Below, piece after piece: positions 24,737-32,127 of a stretch of 64,000 bases of DNA. Origin of the DNA: RGIG6165 sp045545175 (GTDB lineage: Bacteria > Bacillota > Clostridia > Oscillospirales > Feifaniaceae); NCBI GenBank assembly GCA_045545175.1, contig JAZQAK010000060.1:48885-112884 (forward strand), written 5' to 3'. Each line of letters begins with the position of its first letter. Positions within the stretch are counted from its first letter, which is position 1. A model generated the notes under the pieces. It did no database searches. It was given only the letters and a program-made list of their open reading frames with translations, and was not told where the DNA came from. Both the position numbers and the translations under genes were made by a program.

Positions 24737-24769
24737 AAAAAAACGATGGTCCATGACCATCGTTTTTTT
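24737..24769. terminator. Bidirectional terminator between cls and the minus-strand gene
   Basis: A perfect 14-base stem (24737-24750 with 24756-24769) has A7 on one side and T7 on the other, so it can serve both converging genes. The right arm includes the stop codon of the minus-strand gene. A partial copy of the stem (ACGATGGTC) recurs at 24714-24722. Confidence 0.92.
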
Positions 24770-26330
24770 AAAATAAATCCTTAAGTTTTACATTGATTCC
24801 GCTTTCGTTAAAATGGGTATCAAACTGTCCTGATATGAAAAGCTTTTCAAATATAAGCAAGTATAAAAGATTTTGATACCTGTTCATTTTTATGTCATCA
24901 TAGAGCGTCTTTTCGGTCACATCGTCGTTGTTTTTGTATGAGAGTCGTTTAATTACAGCACAACGCAATTTCCAATTAAGACGGGTAAACACATTTTTGT
25001 CTGTTTTTGAGTACCATTTGCTTTTTTCGATGAGTTTATAAAAAGTTCTCAGTTCATTATCATCAGCAAAAAGAGCTGAATAACTTGTTTTGCCACTGAT
25101 TTTCTGGTGGTTTACTATATCGTATACATCACTCTTAAAATGTTTTTTGCAGTTTAACTTGTGATATTCTTTGGTAAGTCCGTTAAGTGCCTTTGTGGCA
25201 TCTGCAAGGTCAATTACACGGTAATCCACAAAAGGATAACGTGTATCGATACCAAACGAATTTGCCATTATACCGCTTTTTTTAAGGACAGAGAGAATTC
25301 CGGTTTCAAAAGGAAAGTCTGTGCTTAAATATTTAATACCGTGAACCCCAAGTCTTTTCAGACGATCGTCTTTCATATGGAATTGCGGATTAAATATCTG
25401 ATCAGCGGATTCTCCGCAAATAAGAGTATCTACACCGTGATCTGAAAGTGTGCGAGAGAGAGCATACTGAAGAAAGAGTCCTTCTGCATTCATTGCACCT
25501 TCAAGTCGCCATACAATGTCAGGCATATTCTGTAAATCGTTGTTGTCAATTACTGTTTCGTGGTAATTAACGTCATCGTACAATTTTGAAATTTCTCTTG
25601 TGTAAGGTAGTTCGTTGTTTCCTTTAGCACCACCAATTGAAAATGCGTTAATCGGTGCAGATGTTTTTTCTCTTAGGGCATATAAAATATAGTTGGTGTC
25701 ATAACCGGATGAAAGTGCAATATTCAGAGATTCCGTATCAAATGCACATCTTTCGACGGATTCGAGAAGAATGTCGTTGAAAAGAGTTTTTCCTTCTTCT
25801 TCAGTCATTGATACTGTGGGATACTTAACGTGTTCAATAGTATATTTTCCGTTGCTTACGACAAGTGCCTGTGAGTAACAAAGCTTATACAGACCATCTA
25901 TAAGAGTCTCGTTACTGTTTACAATTCTGTTTAAAAGGAAATCGTCGATCACATCCTCGTTGAGTGAACGGGGTGCCTTACAATAGGTATATATGGTTTT
26001 TATTGACGTGCTGATATATATATTTTCGATGTCCTCGGTATAGTAGAGAGCATACGGTGAAGTTACAGCGTCGTGTACCACCGTGAGTTTATTCTCGGTG
26101 TGTTCTTTAAAAATAATAATATAACTGCCATAAATATGCTCGGTAATATTTGTGCCGTATTCTCTGAATAAATCAGCAATTTTATCACAGTCGTTAACTT
26201 TATTGTCATCGCAGAAAACTCTGCCAAGTATTTCAAGTGAAATGTCATCTGAAGAAAAGGTTACAACATTCTGACCGAAAAGTTCGACCTGGCCGTCGTT
26301 CTTATGGCAGATAGCATAAAGATTTCTCAT
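24768..26330 (-). CDS. Asparagine-synthetase-like protein lacking the glutaminase nucleophile
   Basis: The 520 aa protein has the two-domain layout of asparagine synthetase B. The N-terminal Ntn-like domain (about residues 1-165) lacks the essential Cys2: it starts MRNLYAI instead of MCG, so it cannot hydrolyse glutamine in the usual way. The C-terminal domain keeps an altered ATP-binding PP-loop, SSGYDT (207-212, usual form SGGxDS), and GESADQIF (306-313, usual GEGADE). Relatives with this loss include beta-lactam synthetases and lasso-peptide cyclases, but no precursor peptide or partner enzyme is visible nearby. It may adenylate and amidate or cyclise an unknown substrate with free ammonia or an internal amine. 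It is a lone gene on the minus strand. Confidence 0.7.
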   Translation of the reverse strand: MRNLYAICHKNDGQVELFGQNVVTFSSDDISLEILGRVFCDDNKVNDCDKIADLFREYGTNITEHIYGSYIIIFKEHTENKLTVVHDAVTSPYALYYTEDIENIYISTSIKTIYTYCKAPRSLNEDVIDDFLLNRIVNSNETLIDGLYKLCYSQALVVSNGKYTIEHVKYPTVSMTEEEGKTLFNDILLESVERCAFDTESLNIALSSGYDTNYILYALREKTSAPINAFSIGGAKGNNELPYTREISKLYDDVNYHETVIDNNDLQNMPDIVWRLEGAMNAEGLFLQYALSRTLSDHGVDTLICGESADQIFNPQFHMKDDRLKRLGVHGIKYLSTDFPFETGILSVLKKSGIMANSFGIDTRYPFVDYRVIDLADATKALNGLTKEYHKLNCKKHFKSDVYDIVNHQKISGKTSYSALFADDNELRTFYKLIEKSKWYSKTDKNVFTRLNWKLRCAVIKRLSYKNNDDVTEKTLYDDIKMNRYQNLLYLLIFEKLFISGQFDTHFNESGINVKLKDLF

Positions 26331-26360
26331 AATAATCTCCTGTTTTTATCTTTATAAAAG

Positions 26361-26390
26361 AAAAATGCAGATAGCGAGTATCTGCATTTT
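26361..26390 (-). terminator. Terminator after tRNA-Pro
   Basis: A perfect 12-base inverted repeat (26362-26373 with 26379-26390) lies just beyond the tRNA 3' end, with A residues that become T on the minus strand. Some read-through to the asparagine-synthetase-like gene is possible because no separate promoter is obvious between them. Confidence 0.75.
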
Positions 26391-26391
26391 A

Positions 26392-26468
26392 TGGTCTAAG
26401 TGGAGAGATTCGAACTCTCGGCCTCTTGAACCCCATTCAAGCACGCTACCAACTGCGCCACACCTAGA
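26392..26468 (-). tRNA. tRNA-Pro (anticodon GGG)
   Basis: The minus strand folds into a complete 77-nt cloverleaf with encoded CCA. The acceptor TCTAGGT pairs with ACTTAGA (one G-T pair), the anticodon stem is CTTGA/TCAAG, and the seven-base loop ATGGGGT places GGG at positions 34-36. The T arm contains GTTCGAATC. It reads proline CCC/CCU codons. Confidence 0.95.
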
Positions 26469-26482
26469 TTTGTTACTTGATA

Positions 26483-26511
26483 AGTGTAACACAATTGAAA
26501 ATAAAATGCAA
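26483..26511 (-). promoter_or_regulatory. Promoter of tRNA-Pro
   Basis: On the minus strand, TTGCAT (26511-26506) and TACACT (26488-26483) are 17 bases apart and sit about 15 bases before the mature tRNA 5' end. Confidence 0.65.
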
Positions 26512-26519
26512 GTCTTTTT

Positions 26520-27353
26520 TTATATTCCGAGAAAAATTTTATATTCTTCCAATGTTAAATTGTTGTTTTCAATAAAAATTGCATTGTCTTTTCCTACGTA
26601 CCTGAAATGCCATGGCTCAAATGTGTATCCCGTAATGCCTTCTTTGCCAAGGGGGTATCTCAGTATAAAACCGTAGTTATGGGCGTTTTCTTTTAGCCAT
26701 TTACCGCTTTCACTGTCTGAAAAAGCTGAGATAAGCGGGTCGCTTCCGTGGACAGACAACCATTCGTTTGAAGTGATGTCAAGACAAAGTCCTGTGTGAT
26801 GTTCACTTTGACCGGGATAGGCGACGATTGAGAGTGCTGCGGATATTGCATCATCGTTGCTGTAACCTCTTGAAAGGTACTGATTGACTTTTCTGTCATA
26901 GAGTGACTGCTGTTTGCTGATTGAGCGATAAGCAGAGTGAACAACGAGATGTATACCGTCGCGTTCCGCCGCTTCCGACATTTCGCGGTAAGCATCAATT
27001 ATTCTTGAATCTGCCTTATAACTGCCGTAAACGGTAGCAAGTGTCATATCTATCTCGGCTGTGAGGGGATATTCTTTGTTTACGAGAATTAACTGCCAGT
27101 CGGAGTTGTCGATAGGCTTAGGCTCGGGCTTAGGTTCCGGCTTAGGTTCGGGTTTCGGATCCGGTTTCGGTTCCGGCACGGGTTCGGGCTGGGGTACCGG
27201 TTCCGGCTCGGGTGTCGGATCATCAGGTACGATTTCATCTATAACAGGTACAGAAGTGTCGTTTTCGGGCAGTTTCGGTTCTTCTTTTTTGCAAGAACAC
27301 AGTGTAAGAAGAGTAACTGTTATAAGCACAAATGAGATAATTTTATTTTTCAT
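26520..27353 (-). CDS. VanY/M15B-type D,D-carboxypeptidase lipoprotein
   Basis: This 277 aa exported lipoprotein is predicted to trim the terminal D-Ala of peptidoglycan stem peptides. A signal peptide ends in LCSC, a usable lipobox. About 60 residues of a Pro-Glu-Lys linker built of PEPKPEPKP-type repeats follow and would hold the enzyme away from the membrane. The M15B domain shows HSAYRS, the SEHHTGLCLD zinc motif and EPWHFRYVG. I chose the ATG at 27353 behind GGGAGC; a longer reading to 27407 has no ribosome-binding site. No van resistance genes are nearby, so a housekeeping wall role is likelier than glycopeptide resistance. Confidence 0.88.
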   Translation of the reverse strand: MKNKIISFVLITVTLLTLCSCKKEEPKLPENDTSVPVIDEIVPDDPTPEPEPVPQPEPVPEPKPDPKPEPKPEPKPEPKPIDNSDWQLILVNKEYPLTAEIDMTLATVYGSYKADSRIIDAYREMSEAAERDGIHLVVHSAYRSISKQQSLYDRKVNQYLSRGYSNDDAISAALSIVAYPGQSEHHTGLCLDITSNEWLSVHGSDPLISAFSDSESGKWLKENAHNYGFILRYPLGKEGITGYTFEPWHFRYVGKDNAIFIENNNLTLEEYKIFLGI

Positions 27354-27419
27354 TATTACACGCTCCCAATATATAATTGTTTTTATTTTACCATAAATAA
27401 AAAACATTTACCACTCTAT

Positions 27420-27452
27420 TTGACACATTTTGCAAATACGGTCAACTATAAT
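27420..27452 (+). promoter_or_regulatory. spoIIG-type promoter with 21-base spacer
   Basis: Perfect TTGACA (27420-27425) and TATAAT (27447-27452) hexamers are separated by 21 bases, well over the usual 17. The Bacillus subtilis spoIIG promoter is known for just this defect (22 bases), which Spo0A-phosphate overcomes by binding over the -35. Here a one-mismatch 0A box (TGTCAAA, minus strand, 27425-27419) covers the -35. Transcription would start only a few bases before spoIIGA. Confidence 0.65.
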
Positions 27453-27463
27453 GAAAACGGTGA

Positions 27464-28195
27464 ATGTGTGTGGTTTATCTGGATGAAATGTTTTTGTTTA
27501 ACGCTATAATGGATTACATTCTTTTATCGCTTTGTAACAGGATTACGCTGGGACGAGGTCGGAAACGTAATATATTTATTTCAGCGGTGATAGGCGGGCT
27601 TTGTTCGTGTATAGGTTACGTGTTTAAACTGCATTACATATTCGGTATACTTTTTGCTTTTGTATGTTCAGTTATTGCTTTCGGTCTTTCACTAAAAGCG
27701 TCGTTGCTGCTCATTATTGTTTCGTCGGCATACAGCGGATTGCTTGAAATTGCAGCATCGTTTATCGGGCTTAAGACGGTAAACGGCTTCGGTTACATAG
27801 ATTTTTCTCTTACGTTGTTGATTGCACTCTCTCTGCTAATTTATTTTCCCGTGAAGTTATGTTTTTTTCTATATAACAGAAAAAATTCCGACAAAACAGA
27901 AAAAGCAATAATTATGACGGAAAAAGGCAGTCTGGAATTGAAAGTTATGATTGACAGCGGATGTACTCTTTCTTGCGGCTCCGTACCCGTACTGCTTATA
28001 TCATCTGATTTTTTCAGTTTTGAGGGGGGTATACCCGTAAGTTATAAAACTGTTGACTCCAGTGGTAAAATAATGTGCAGATATTATTCTGCGATTGTGG
28101 GAAAGAAATATTTTGATAAGGTCGCAGTTGCATCGATAGATTTTTATGACAATGAATATCAGGGTATATTTCCAATGTATGCTCTGGGAATGTGA
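27464..28195 (+). CDS. spoIIGA: Pro-SigE processing protease SpoIIGA
   Basis: SpoIIGA is the septal membrane aspartic protease that cleaves pro-SigE in the mother cell after a forespore signal. Five hydrophobic helices occupy about residues 1-140. The soluble C-terminal domain carries IDSGCTL (Asp near residue 166), matching the catalytic D[ST]G motif. The N-terminal VYLDEMFLFNAIMDY is typical. Length is 243 aa from the ATG at 27464. A GTG at 27470 gives a more usual MVYLDE start and has better spacing from GGTGA. It is followed seven bases later by sigE, the classical spoIIG operon. Confidence 0.93.
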   Translation: MCVVYLDEMFLFNAIMDYILLSLCNRITLGRGRKRNIFISAVIGGLCSCIGYVFKLHYIFGILFAFVCSVIAFGLSLKASLLLIIVSSAYSGLLEIAASFIGLKTVNGFGYIDFSLTLLIALSLLIYFPVKLCFFLYNRKNSDKTEKAIIMTEKGSLELKVMIDSGCTLSCGSVPVLLISSDFFSFEGGIPVSYKTVDSSGKIMCRYYSAIVGKKYFDKVAVASIDFYDNEYQGIFPMYALGM

Positions 28196-28202
28196 GGACA
28201 AT

Positions 28203-28907
28203 ATGAAGAAATTCTTTTGTTGGATAATTCAGAAATGGCGCAGTCTGTTTTCGGGCGGGGATATCCATTACATAAACGGTAACGAAACCCTTCCTCCTCC
28301 GCTTTCTTCGGAAGAAGAGGGGTGTTACGTGGAGGCTCTTTCAAGCGGTGATTTGACGGCGAGGCAGAAACTTATAGAACACAATCTGCGTTTAGTTGTC
28401 TACATAGCAAGGAAGTTTGAATCAACGGGTATAGGAATAGAGGATCTTGTTTCGATAGGAAGCATCGGACTGATTAAAGCGATAAATACTTTTAATTCAT
28501 CCAAGAACATAAAGCTTGCGACGTATGCTTCAAGATGTATTGAAAATGAAATACTGATGTATATACGTAAGAATTCGTCAAGAAAAATGGAAATTTCACT
28601 TGATGAGCCGCTCAACGTCGATTGGGACGGTAATGAACTTTTACTTTTGGATATTTTAGGGACGGATGATGATACCGTTTCAAAAGATCTTGACGATGAA
28701 GTTGACAGAACGGTGTTAAGACTTGCTATTTCACGACTTGATGAGCGTGAACGTTCCATAATGGAAATGAGGTTCGGGATAGGTAGCGGGCAGGAAATGA
28801 CTCAAAAAGATGTTGCCGATGTTCTCGGAATATCTCAGTCATATATATCACGTCTTGAAAAGAAAATAATATCACATCTTAAAAAAGAAATAATAAGGCT
28901 TTCATAG
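28203..28907 (+). CDS. sigE: Mother-cell sigma factor SigE (pro-form)
   Basis: SigE directs early mother-cell transcription during sporulation. The 234 aa protein begins with a hydrophobic, basic pro-sequence of about 22 residues; alignment with Bacillus pro-SigE (YYIGGSEALPPPL against HYINGNETLPPPL here) puts the cleavage after His22. Region 2 (IEDLVSIGSIGLIKAI, then LATYASRCIENEILMYIRK) and region 4 (MTQKDVADVLGISQSYISRLEK) are intact. The start at 28203 follows GAGGA. The pro-sequence is about five residues shorter than in Bacillus. It is cotranscribed with spoIIGA. Confidence 0.96.
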   Translation: MKKFFCWIIQKWRSLFSGGDIHYINGNETLPPPLSSEEEGCYVEALSSGDLTARQKLIEHNLRLVVYIARKFESTGIGIEDLVSIGSIGLIKAINTFNSSKNIKLATYASRCIENEILMYIRKNSSRKMEISLDEPLNVDWDGNELLLLDILGTDDDTVSKDLDDEVDRTVLRLAISRLDERERSIMEMRFGIGSGQEMTQKDVADVLGISQSYISRLEKKIISHLKKEIIRLS

Positions 28908-28966
28908 AATAAAATAATAGTGCAAAGTAAATACTCATAATAGAAAATTTTGTGAGGATATTTGCT

Positions 28967-29740
28967 TTGCACTATAATAAAGTTGTGATATGCGGTATCA
29001 ATACCGCAGACATCAAGGTGCTGACAAAAACAGAAAAATATGAGTTGATGCAGAGAATAAAAAAGGGAGACAAACAGGCACAGAATGAATTTATCAACGG
29101 AAATCTCCGTTTGGTATTAAGTGTCGTGAAAAGGTTTTCTGAAAGAGGGGAAGAAGCGGATGATCTGTTTCAGGTTGGTTGTATAGGTCTGATTAAAGCA
29201 ATCAATAATTTTGATATGGAGCAGGGTGTACAGTTCTCAACGTACGCCGTACCCATGATAATGGGAGAACTCAGGCGATATCTCAGGGATAACAATATTA
29301 TACGAGTGAGCAGATCTATGAGAGATCTTGCATACAAAGCACTAAGCGAAAAGGAACGGCTGTCTAAAAAACTCGGCAGAGAGGCAACCGTGGAAGAAGT
29401 TGCAAAAGAGTTACAGACACCTGTGAGTGAAGTCGTTGGGGCACTTGATGCGATAATGGATCCCGTAAGTTTATTTGAGCCGATTTATTCCGAAAACGGG
29501 GATCCCGTCTGCGTGATGGATCAACTTTCCGACAACGGTGCGGAGGATAATAACTGGCTTGATGAAATCAGTATAAGAGAGGCTTTCAATTCGCTGAATG
29601 AACGCGAAAAAAAGGTGGTCAGAAAGCGTTTTTTCGATGGACTTACACAAGTTGAGGTTGCAGACGATATGGGCATATCTCAGGCACAGGTGTCACGTCT
29701 TGAAAAATCAGCATTAAAGCACATAAAAAGTGAATTATAA
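28967..29740 (+). CDS. sigG: Forespore sigma factor SigG
   Basis: SigG controls late forespore genes. The N-terminal NKVVICGINT matches the family start (NKVEICGVDT in Bacillus). Region 2 shows ADDLFQVGCIGLIKAINNFD and FSTYAVPMIMGELRRYLRD, and region 4 LTQVEVADDMGISQAQVSRLEK. I take the TTG at 28967 (257 aa), eight bases after GAGGA at 28954-28958; a longer GTG reading from 28952 would begin inside that site. It follows sigE by 59 bases, the usual spoIIGA-sigE-sigG order. The short gap is AT-rich and shows no convincing SigF/SigG promoter by eye. Confidence 0.95.
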   Translation: MHYNKVVICGINTADIKVLTKTEKYELMQRIKKGDKQAQNEFINGNLRLVLSVVKRFSERGEEADDLFQVGCIGLIKAINNFDMEQGVQFSTYAVPMIMGELRRYLRDNNIIRVSRSMRDLAYKALSEKERLSKKLGREATVEEVAKELQTPVSEVVGALDAIMDPVSLFEPIYSENGDPVCVMDQLSDNGAEDNNWLDEISIREAFNSLNEREKKVVRKRFFDGLTQVEVADDMGISQAQVSRLEKSALKHIKSEL

Positions 29741-29768
29741 AAAGGTTGTCATCTGACAACCTTTTTTT
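29741..29768 (+). terminator. Terminator after sigG
   Basis: A 10-base perfect stem (29741-29750 with 29755-29764) with an ATCT loop and a T tract, immediately after the sigG stop. Confidence 0.93.
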
Positions 29769-29823
29769 GTTGACTAAATTTTATGTTTTTAGTACAATAA
29801 CCATAAAAGTGGGAGATGGAATT

Positions 29824-30486
29824 ATGAAAAATAAAATTCGAAATAATTACATATCGGCAATTATATTTTTGGTTTTATTTGTATTGTTTACCATACTCGT
29901 AAAAACGGTTGACGTAAAGCCTGCAGGGCCGCAGGGGTCGCTGATAGGTTTATCAACTATGAATACGTTCGTTTTCGAATTGCTTGGACAAAACGGCGTC
30001 TGGTATGTGGTATCGGAAGGTATAGGATATCTTGCTCTGCTTGTTGCTTTTTCCTTTGCAGTGCTCGGCTTATTACAGATGCTCAGGCGTAAATCGGTAT
30101 TTAAAATCGATGCTGATATTCTTGCACTCGGTGTGTTATACGTCATAACCGTAATTGCTTACGTTTTTTTTGAAACGGTAATCATCAATTACAGACCTGT
30201 ATTGGTGGGAGGACTGCTTGAAGCGTCGTATCCTTCTTCACATACAATGCTCATTGTTACTATCTTAGGTTCAGCAGGTATACAGATTGATAAACGAATA
30301 CAAAATAAGTCTTTGAAAAATGTTTTAAAGGCAGGCTGTATTGCTGCGATTGTTGCAACAGCGGTCGGCCGTGTTGCTTCGGGCATGCACTGGATAACCG
30401 ATGTTATAGGTGCGCTTTTACTGTCGTTATTTTTGGTTTTGACCTACTATTCGGTAGTAAAGCATATAGAATACATAAAAAAATGA
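29824..30486 (+). CDS. PAP2-family membrane phosphatase
   Basis: This 220 aa integral membrane protein with about six helices carries the three PAP2 motifs: NYRP preceded by the helix ending in ETVI, YPSSHTM, and GRVASGMHWITD. The family dephosphorylates phosphatidate, phosphatidylglycerol phosphate or undecaprenyl pyrophosphate at the outer face of the membrane; the substrate cannot be decided here. The first basic residue of the third motif is Gly-Arg rather than Ser-Arg. The ATG at 29824 follows GGGAGATGGA. It is a single gene between sigG and a convergent aminopeptidase, and its stop lies inside the shared terminator. Confidence 0.87.
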   Translation: MKNKIRNNYISAIIFLVLFVLFTILVKTVDVKPAGPQGSLIGLSTMNTFVFELLGQNGVWYVVSEGIGYLALLVAFSFAVLGLLQMLRRKSVFKIDADILALGVLYVITVIAYVFFETVIINYRPVLVGGLLEASYPSSHTMLIVTILGSAGIQIDKRIQNKSLKNVLKAGCIAAIVATAVGRVASGMHWITDVIGALLLSLFLVLTYYSVVKHIEYIKK

Positions 30487-30510
30487 GTTTCGGAAGAAAC
30501 TCATTTTTTA
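30477..30510. terminator. Bidirectional terminator between PAP2 and M29 genes
   Basis: An 11-base stem (30481-30491 with 30496-30506) and GGAA loop, flanked by A and T runs, serves two convergent genes. Confidence 0.92.
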
Positions 30511-30511
30511 T

Positions 30512-31738
30512 TTAAAAAGCAAAATTGCCGTTTTCGAATATCGGTATTTCTTCGCCTTTATCGGTTATACCCGTAATTGATAGGTCAGCCGTACCTACCA
30601 TAAAATCAACGTGCTCGAGTGATTGATTCATTCCTCTGTTTATCATTTCTTCATCGGATATTTCGTCTACATCTTTAAAGCAGGGATATGCTTCGCCAAG
30701 TGCAAAATGACACGATGCATTTTCGTCGAAAAGAGTTTCGTAGAACATTATGCCAAGCGATGAAATGGGGGAGTTGTAGGGGACGAGTGCAACCTCTCCG
30801 AGTCTTGAACTGCCTTCGTCAGTTTCGATGATTCCCTTTAAAGTTTCATAACCCGTTTCAGCGGAATAATCGGTTACTTTACCGTCTTTAAACGTTATTT
30901 TGAAATTGTTAATTGTTATACCGTTATGTGACAGAGGCATTGATGCAACGAGAGTGCCGTTTGCGGAATTTTTTTCGGGCAGAGTAAATATTTCTTCGGT
31001 GGGCATATTCGGGAAGAAATGGACACCGTCGGGTGATACGTCACCTGCACCTGACCACATATGATTTTTTGGTAAATCAATGCAAAAATCCGTTCCGAGA
31101 CTGTTTTTATATCTCAGAGTTTTAAACGCTTTATCGTTAAGATAGTCTGCTTTTTCCATAAGGGATGCCCTGTGCTTATCCCATGCATCCGATGGGTTGT
31201 CGGTATCTACTCTTACCGTCTTGAAAATTACCTCCCACAGTTTTGTAACAGCGTCATTTTCGTTGGGGAAGAGTTTTTTTGCCCATAACTGAGTGGGTGC
31301 AGCCACAATTGTCCAACGAACCTTGTTGGCGGTAACGAGGTCAAAATAGGGCTTCAAAACGACGGAACACGTGCGTGAATTCAACGTTACGTTTTCGGGG
31401 TTTATATCGGCAAAAGCATCAGGGTCTTCTCCGATAAGCGTTACAAATGCGGCATTTCTTTTGCCGTAGAAAAGACGAAGGTCGTTTTCAAATCTTGATT
31501 TATCGGAAAGAACGCTTTTTTCGGCGTTACTTAACCTTAATTTCGTTATTTCGTCGTCACGCCATACGAGTATTACGTCGGAAGCACCGTTTTCCCAGCC
31601 TTCTTTTGCAATTGTTCTGGCAAAGTCTGCAAGTTCAATCGGTGCCAAAATAACAAGCTCCTGCCCTTTATTTAATGCAACACCTCTCTGTACGATCAGT
31701 TTTGCGTATGATTGTATTTTGTCCTGTAGATTCATCAT
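30512..31738 (-). CDS. M29-family aminopeptidase (AmpS/PepS type)
   Basis: This 408 aa cytoplasmic metallo-aminopeptidase is of the thermophilic aminopeptidase clan. Conserved blocks include EEIFTLPEKN (first metal-binding Glu) near residue 252, the RLGEVALVPYNSPIS segment with a second Glu near 318, FYETLFDENASCHFALGEAY with the His ligand, and HVDFMVGTADLSITG near the C-terminus with His and Asp ligands. Tandem ATGs at 31738 and 31735 follow AGGAGG. It is a single gene with its own promoter, divergent from the YlmC/YmxH gene. The expected role is turnover of small peptides. Confidence 0.92.
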   Translation of the reverse strand: MMNLQDKIQSYAKLIVQRGVALNKGQELVILAPIELADFARTIAKEGWENGASDVILVWRDDEITKLRLSNAEKSVLSDKSRFENDLRLFYGKRNAAFVTLIGEDPDAFADINPENVTLNSRTCSVVLKPYFDLVTANKVRWTIVAAPTQLWAKKLFPNENDAVTKLWEVIFKTVRVDTDNPSDAWDKHRASLMEKADYLNDKAFKTLRYKNSLGTDFCIDLPKNHMWSGAGDVSPDGVHFFPNMPTEEIFTLPEKNSANGTLVASMPLSHNGITINNFKITFKDGKVTDYSAETGYETLKGIIETDEGSSRLGEVALVPYNSPISSLGIMFYETLFDENASCHFALGEAYPCFKDVDEISDEEMINRGMNQSLEHVDFMVGTADLSITGITDKGEEIPIFENGNFAF

Positions 31739-31764
31739 TCTCAGCCTCCTGATAATATAATGTT

Positions 31765-31792
31765 ATTATAACTCTATTTCCCAAAAATACAA
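31765..31792 (-). promoter_or_regulatory. Promoter of the M29 aminopeptidase gene
   Basis: On the minus strand, TTGTAT (31792-31787) and TATAAT (31770-31765) are separated by 16 bases, about 26 bases before the start codon. Confidence 0.6.
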
Positions 31793-31808
31793 CTGAAAGG
31801 AGAATTTT

Positions 31809-32060
31809 GTGGAACGGATTTACAATCTTCGTTCAAAACCCGTTATTGATACGTGCAGCGGTGTATGTATTGGTACGGTATGCGATCTTGAAATTGACGT
31901 CGAATGCGGAAGAGTAACGGCAATAGTTGTAGAACCTTGCTGTAAAGGTTTTTCACTTTTTTCAAAAAACAATGAGATTGTAATATGCTGGCAGGATATA
32001 GACGTTATAGGTGAAGATGCAATTCTGATAAATCACCGAAAATTTCCTGCACTAAAATAA
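31809..32060 (+). CDS. YlmC/YmxH-family PRC-barrel protein
   Basis: This 83 aa protein is formed almost entirely by one PRC-barrel: NLRSKPVIDTCSGVCIGTV, then DLEID and a C-terminal WQDIDVIGEDAILI strand pair. It matches the YlmC/YmxH group, small proteins common in spore formers and sometimes induced in sporulation; no biochemical function is established. The GTG start at 31809 is fixed by AAAGGAGA just upstream. It carries four cysteines, more than I expect in the family. The gene stands alone before rlmB. Confidence 0.8.
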   Translation: MERIYNLRSKPVIDTCSGVCIGTVCDLEIDVECGRVTAIVVEPCCKGFSLFSKNNEIVICWQDIDVIGEDAILINHRKFPALK

Positions 32061-32069
32061 GTTAATAAA

Positions 32070-32098
32070 TTGAAAGTGAGAAAAATATGTGATATTAT
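32070..32098 (+). promoter_or_regulatory. Promoter of the rlmB operon
   Basis: TTGAAA (32070-32075) and TATTAT (32093-32098) with a 17-base spacer, about 20 bases before the rlmB ribosome-binding site. Confidence 0.65.
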
Positions 32099-32127
32099 AA
32101 ATATATTATATTTTTGTGAGGTCTGTA

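Noticed and set aside
27110..27220. Tandem repeats near 27.1-27.2 kb that might suggest a CRISPR or satellite array
   Set aside because: They are in-frame codons for a Pro-Glu-Lys linker in the VanY-type lipoprotein; units are short and have no spacers.
26520..27353. Glycopeptide-resistance vanY
   Set aside because: No vanR/S/H/A/X-type genes are nearby; M15B carboxypeptidases are common housekeeping enzymes in these bacteria.
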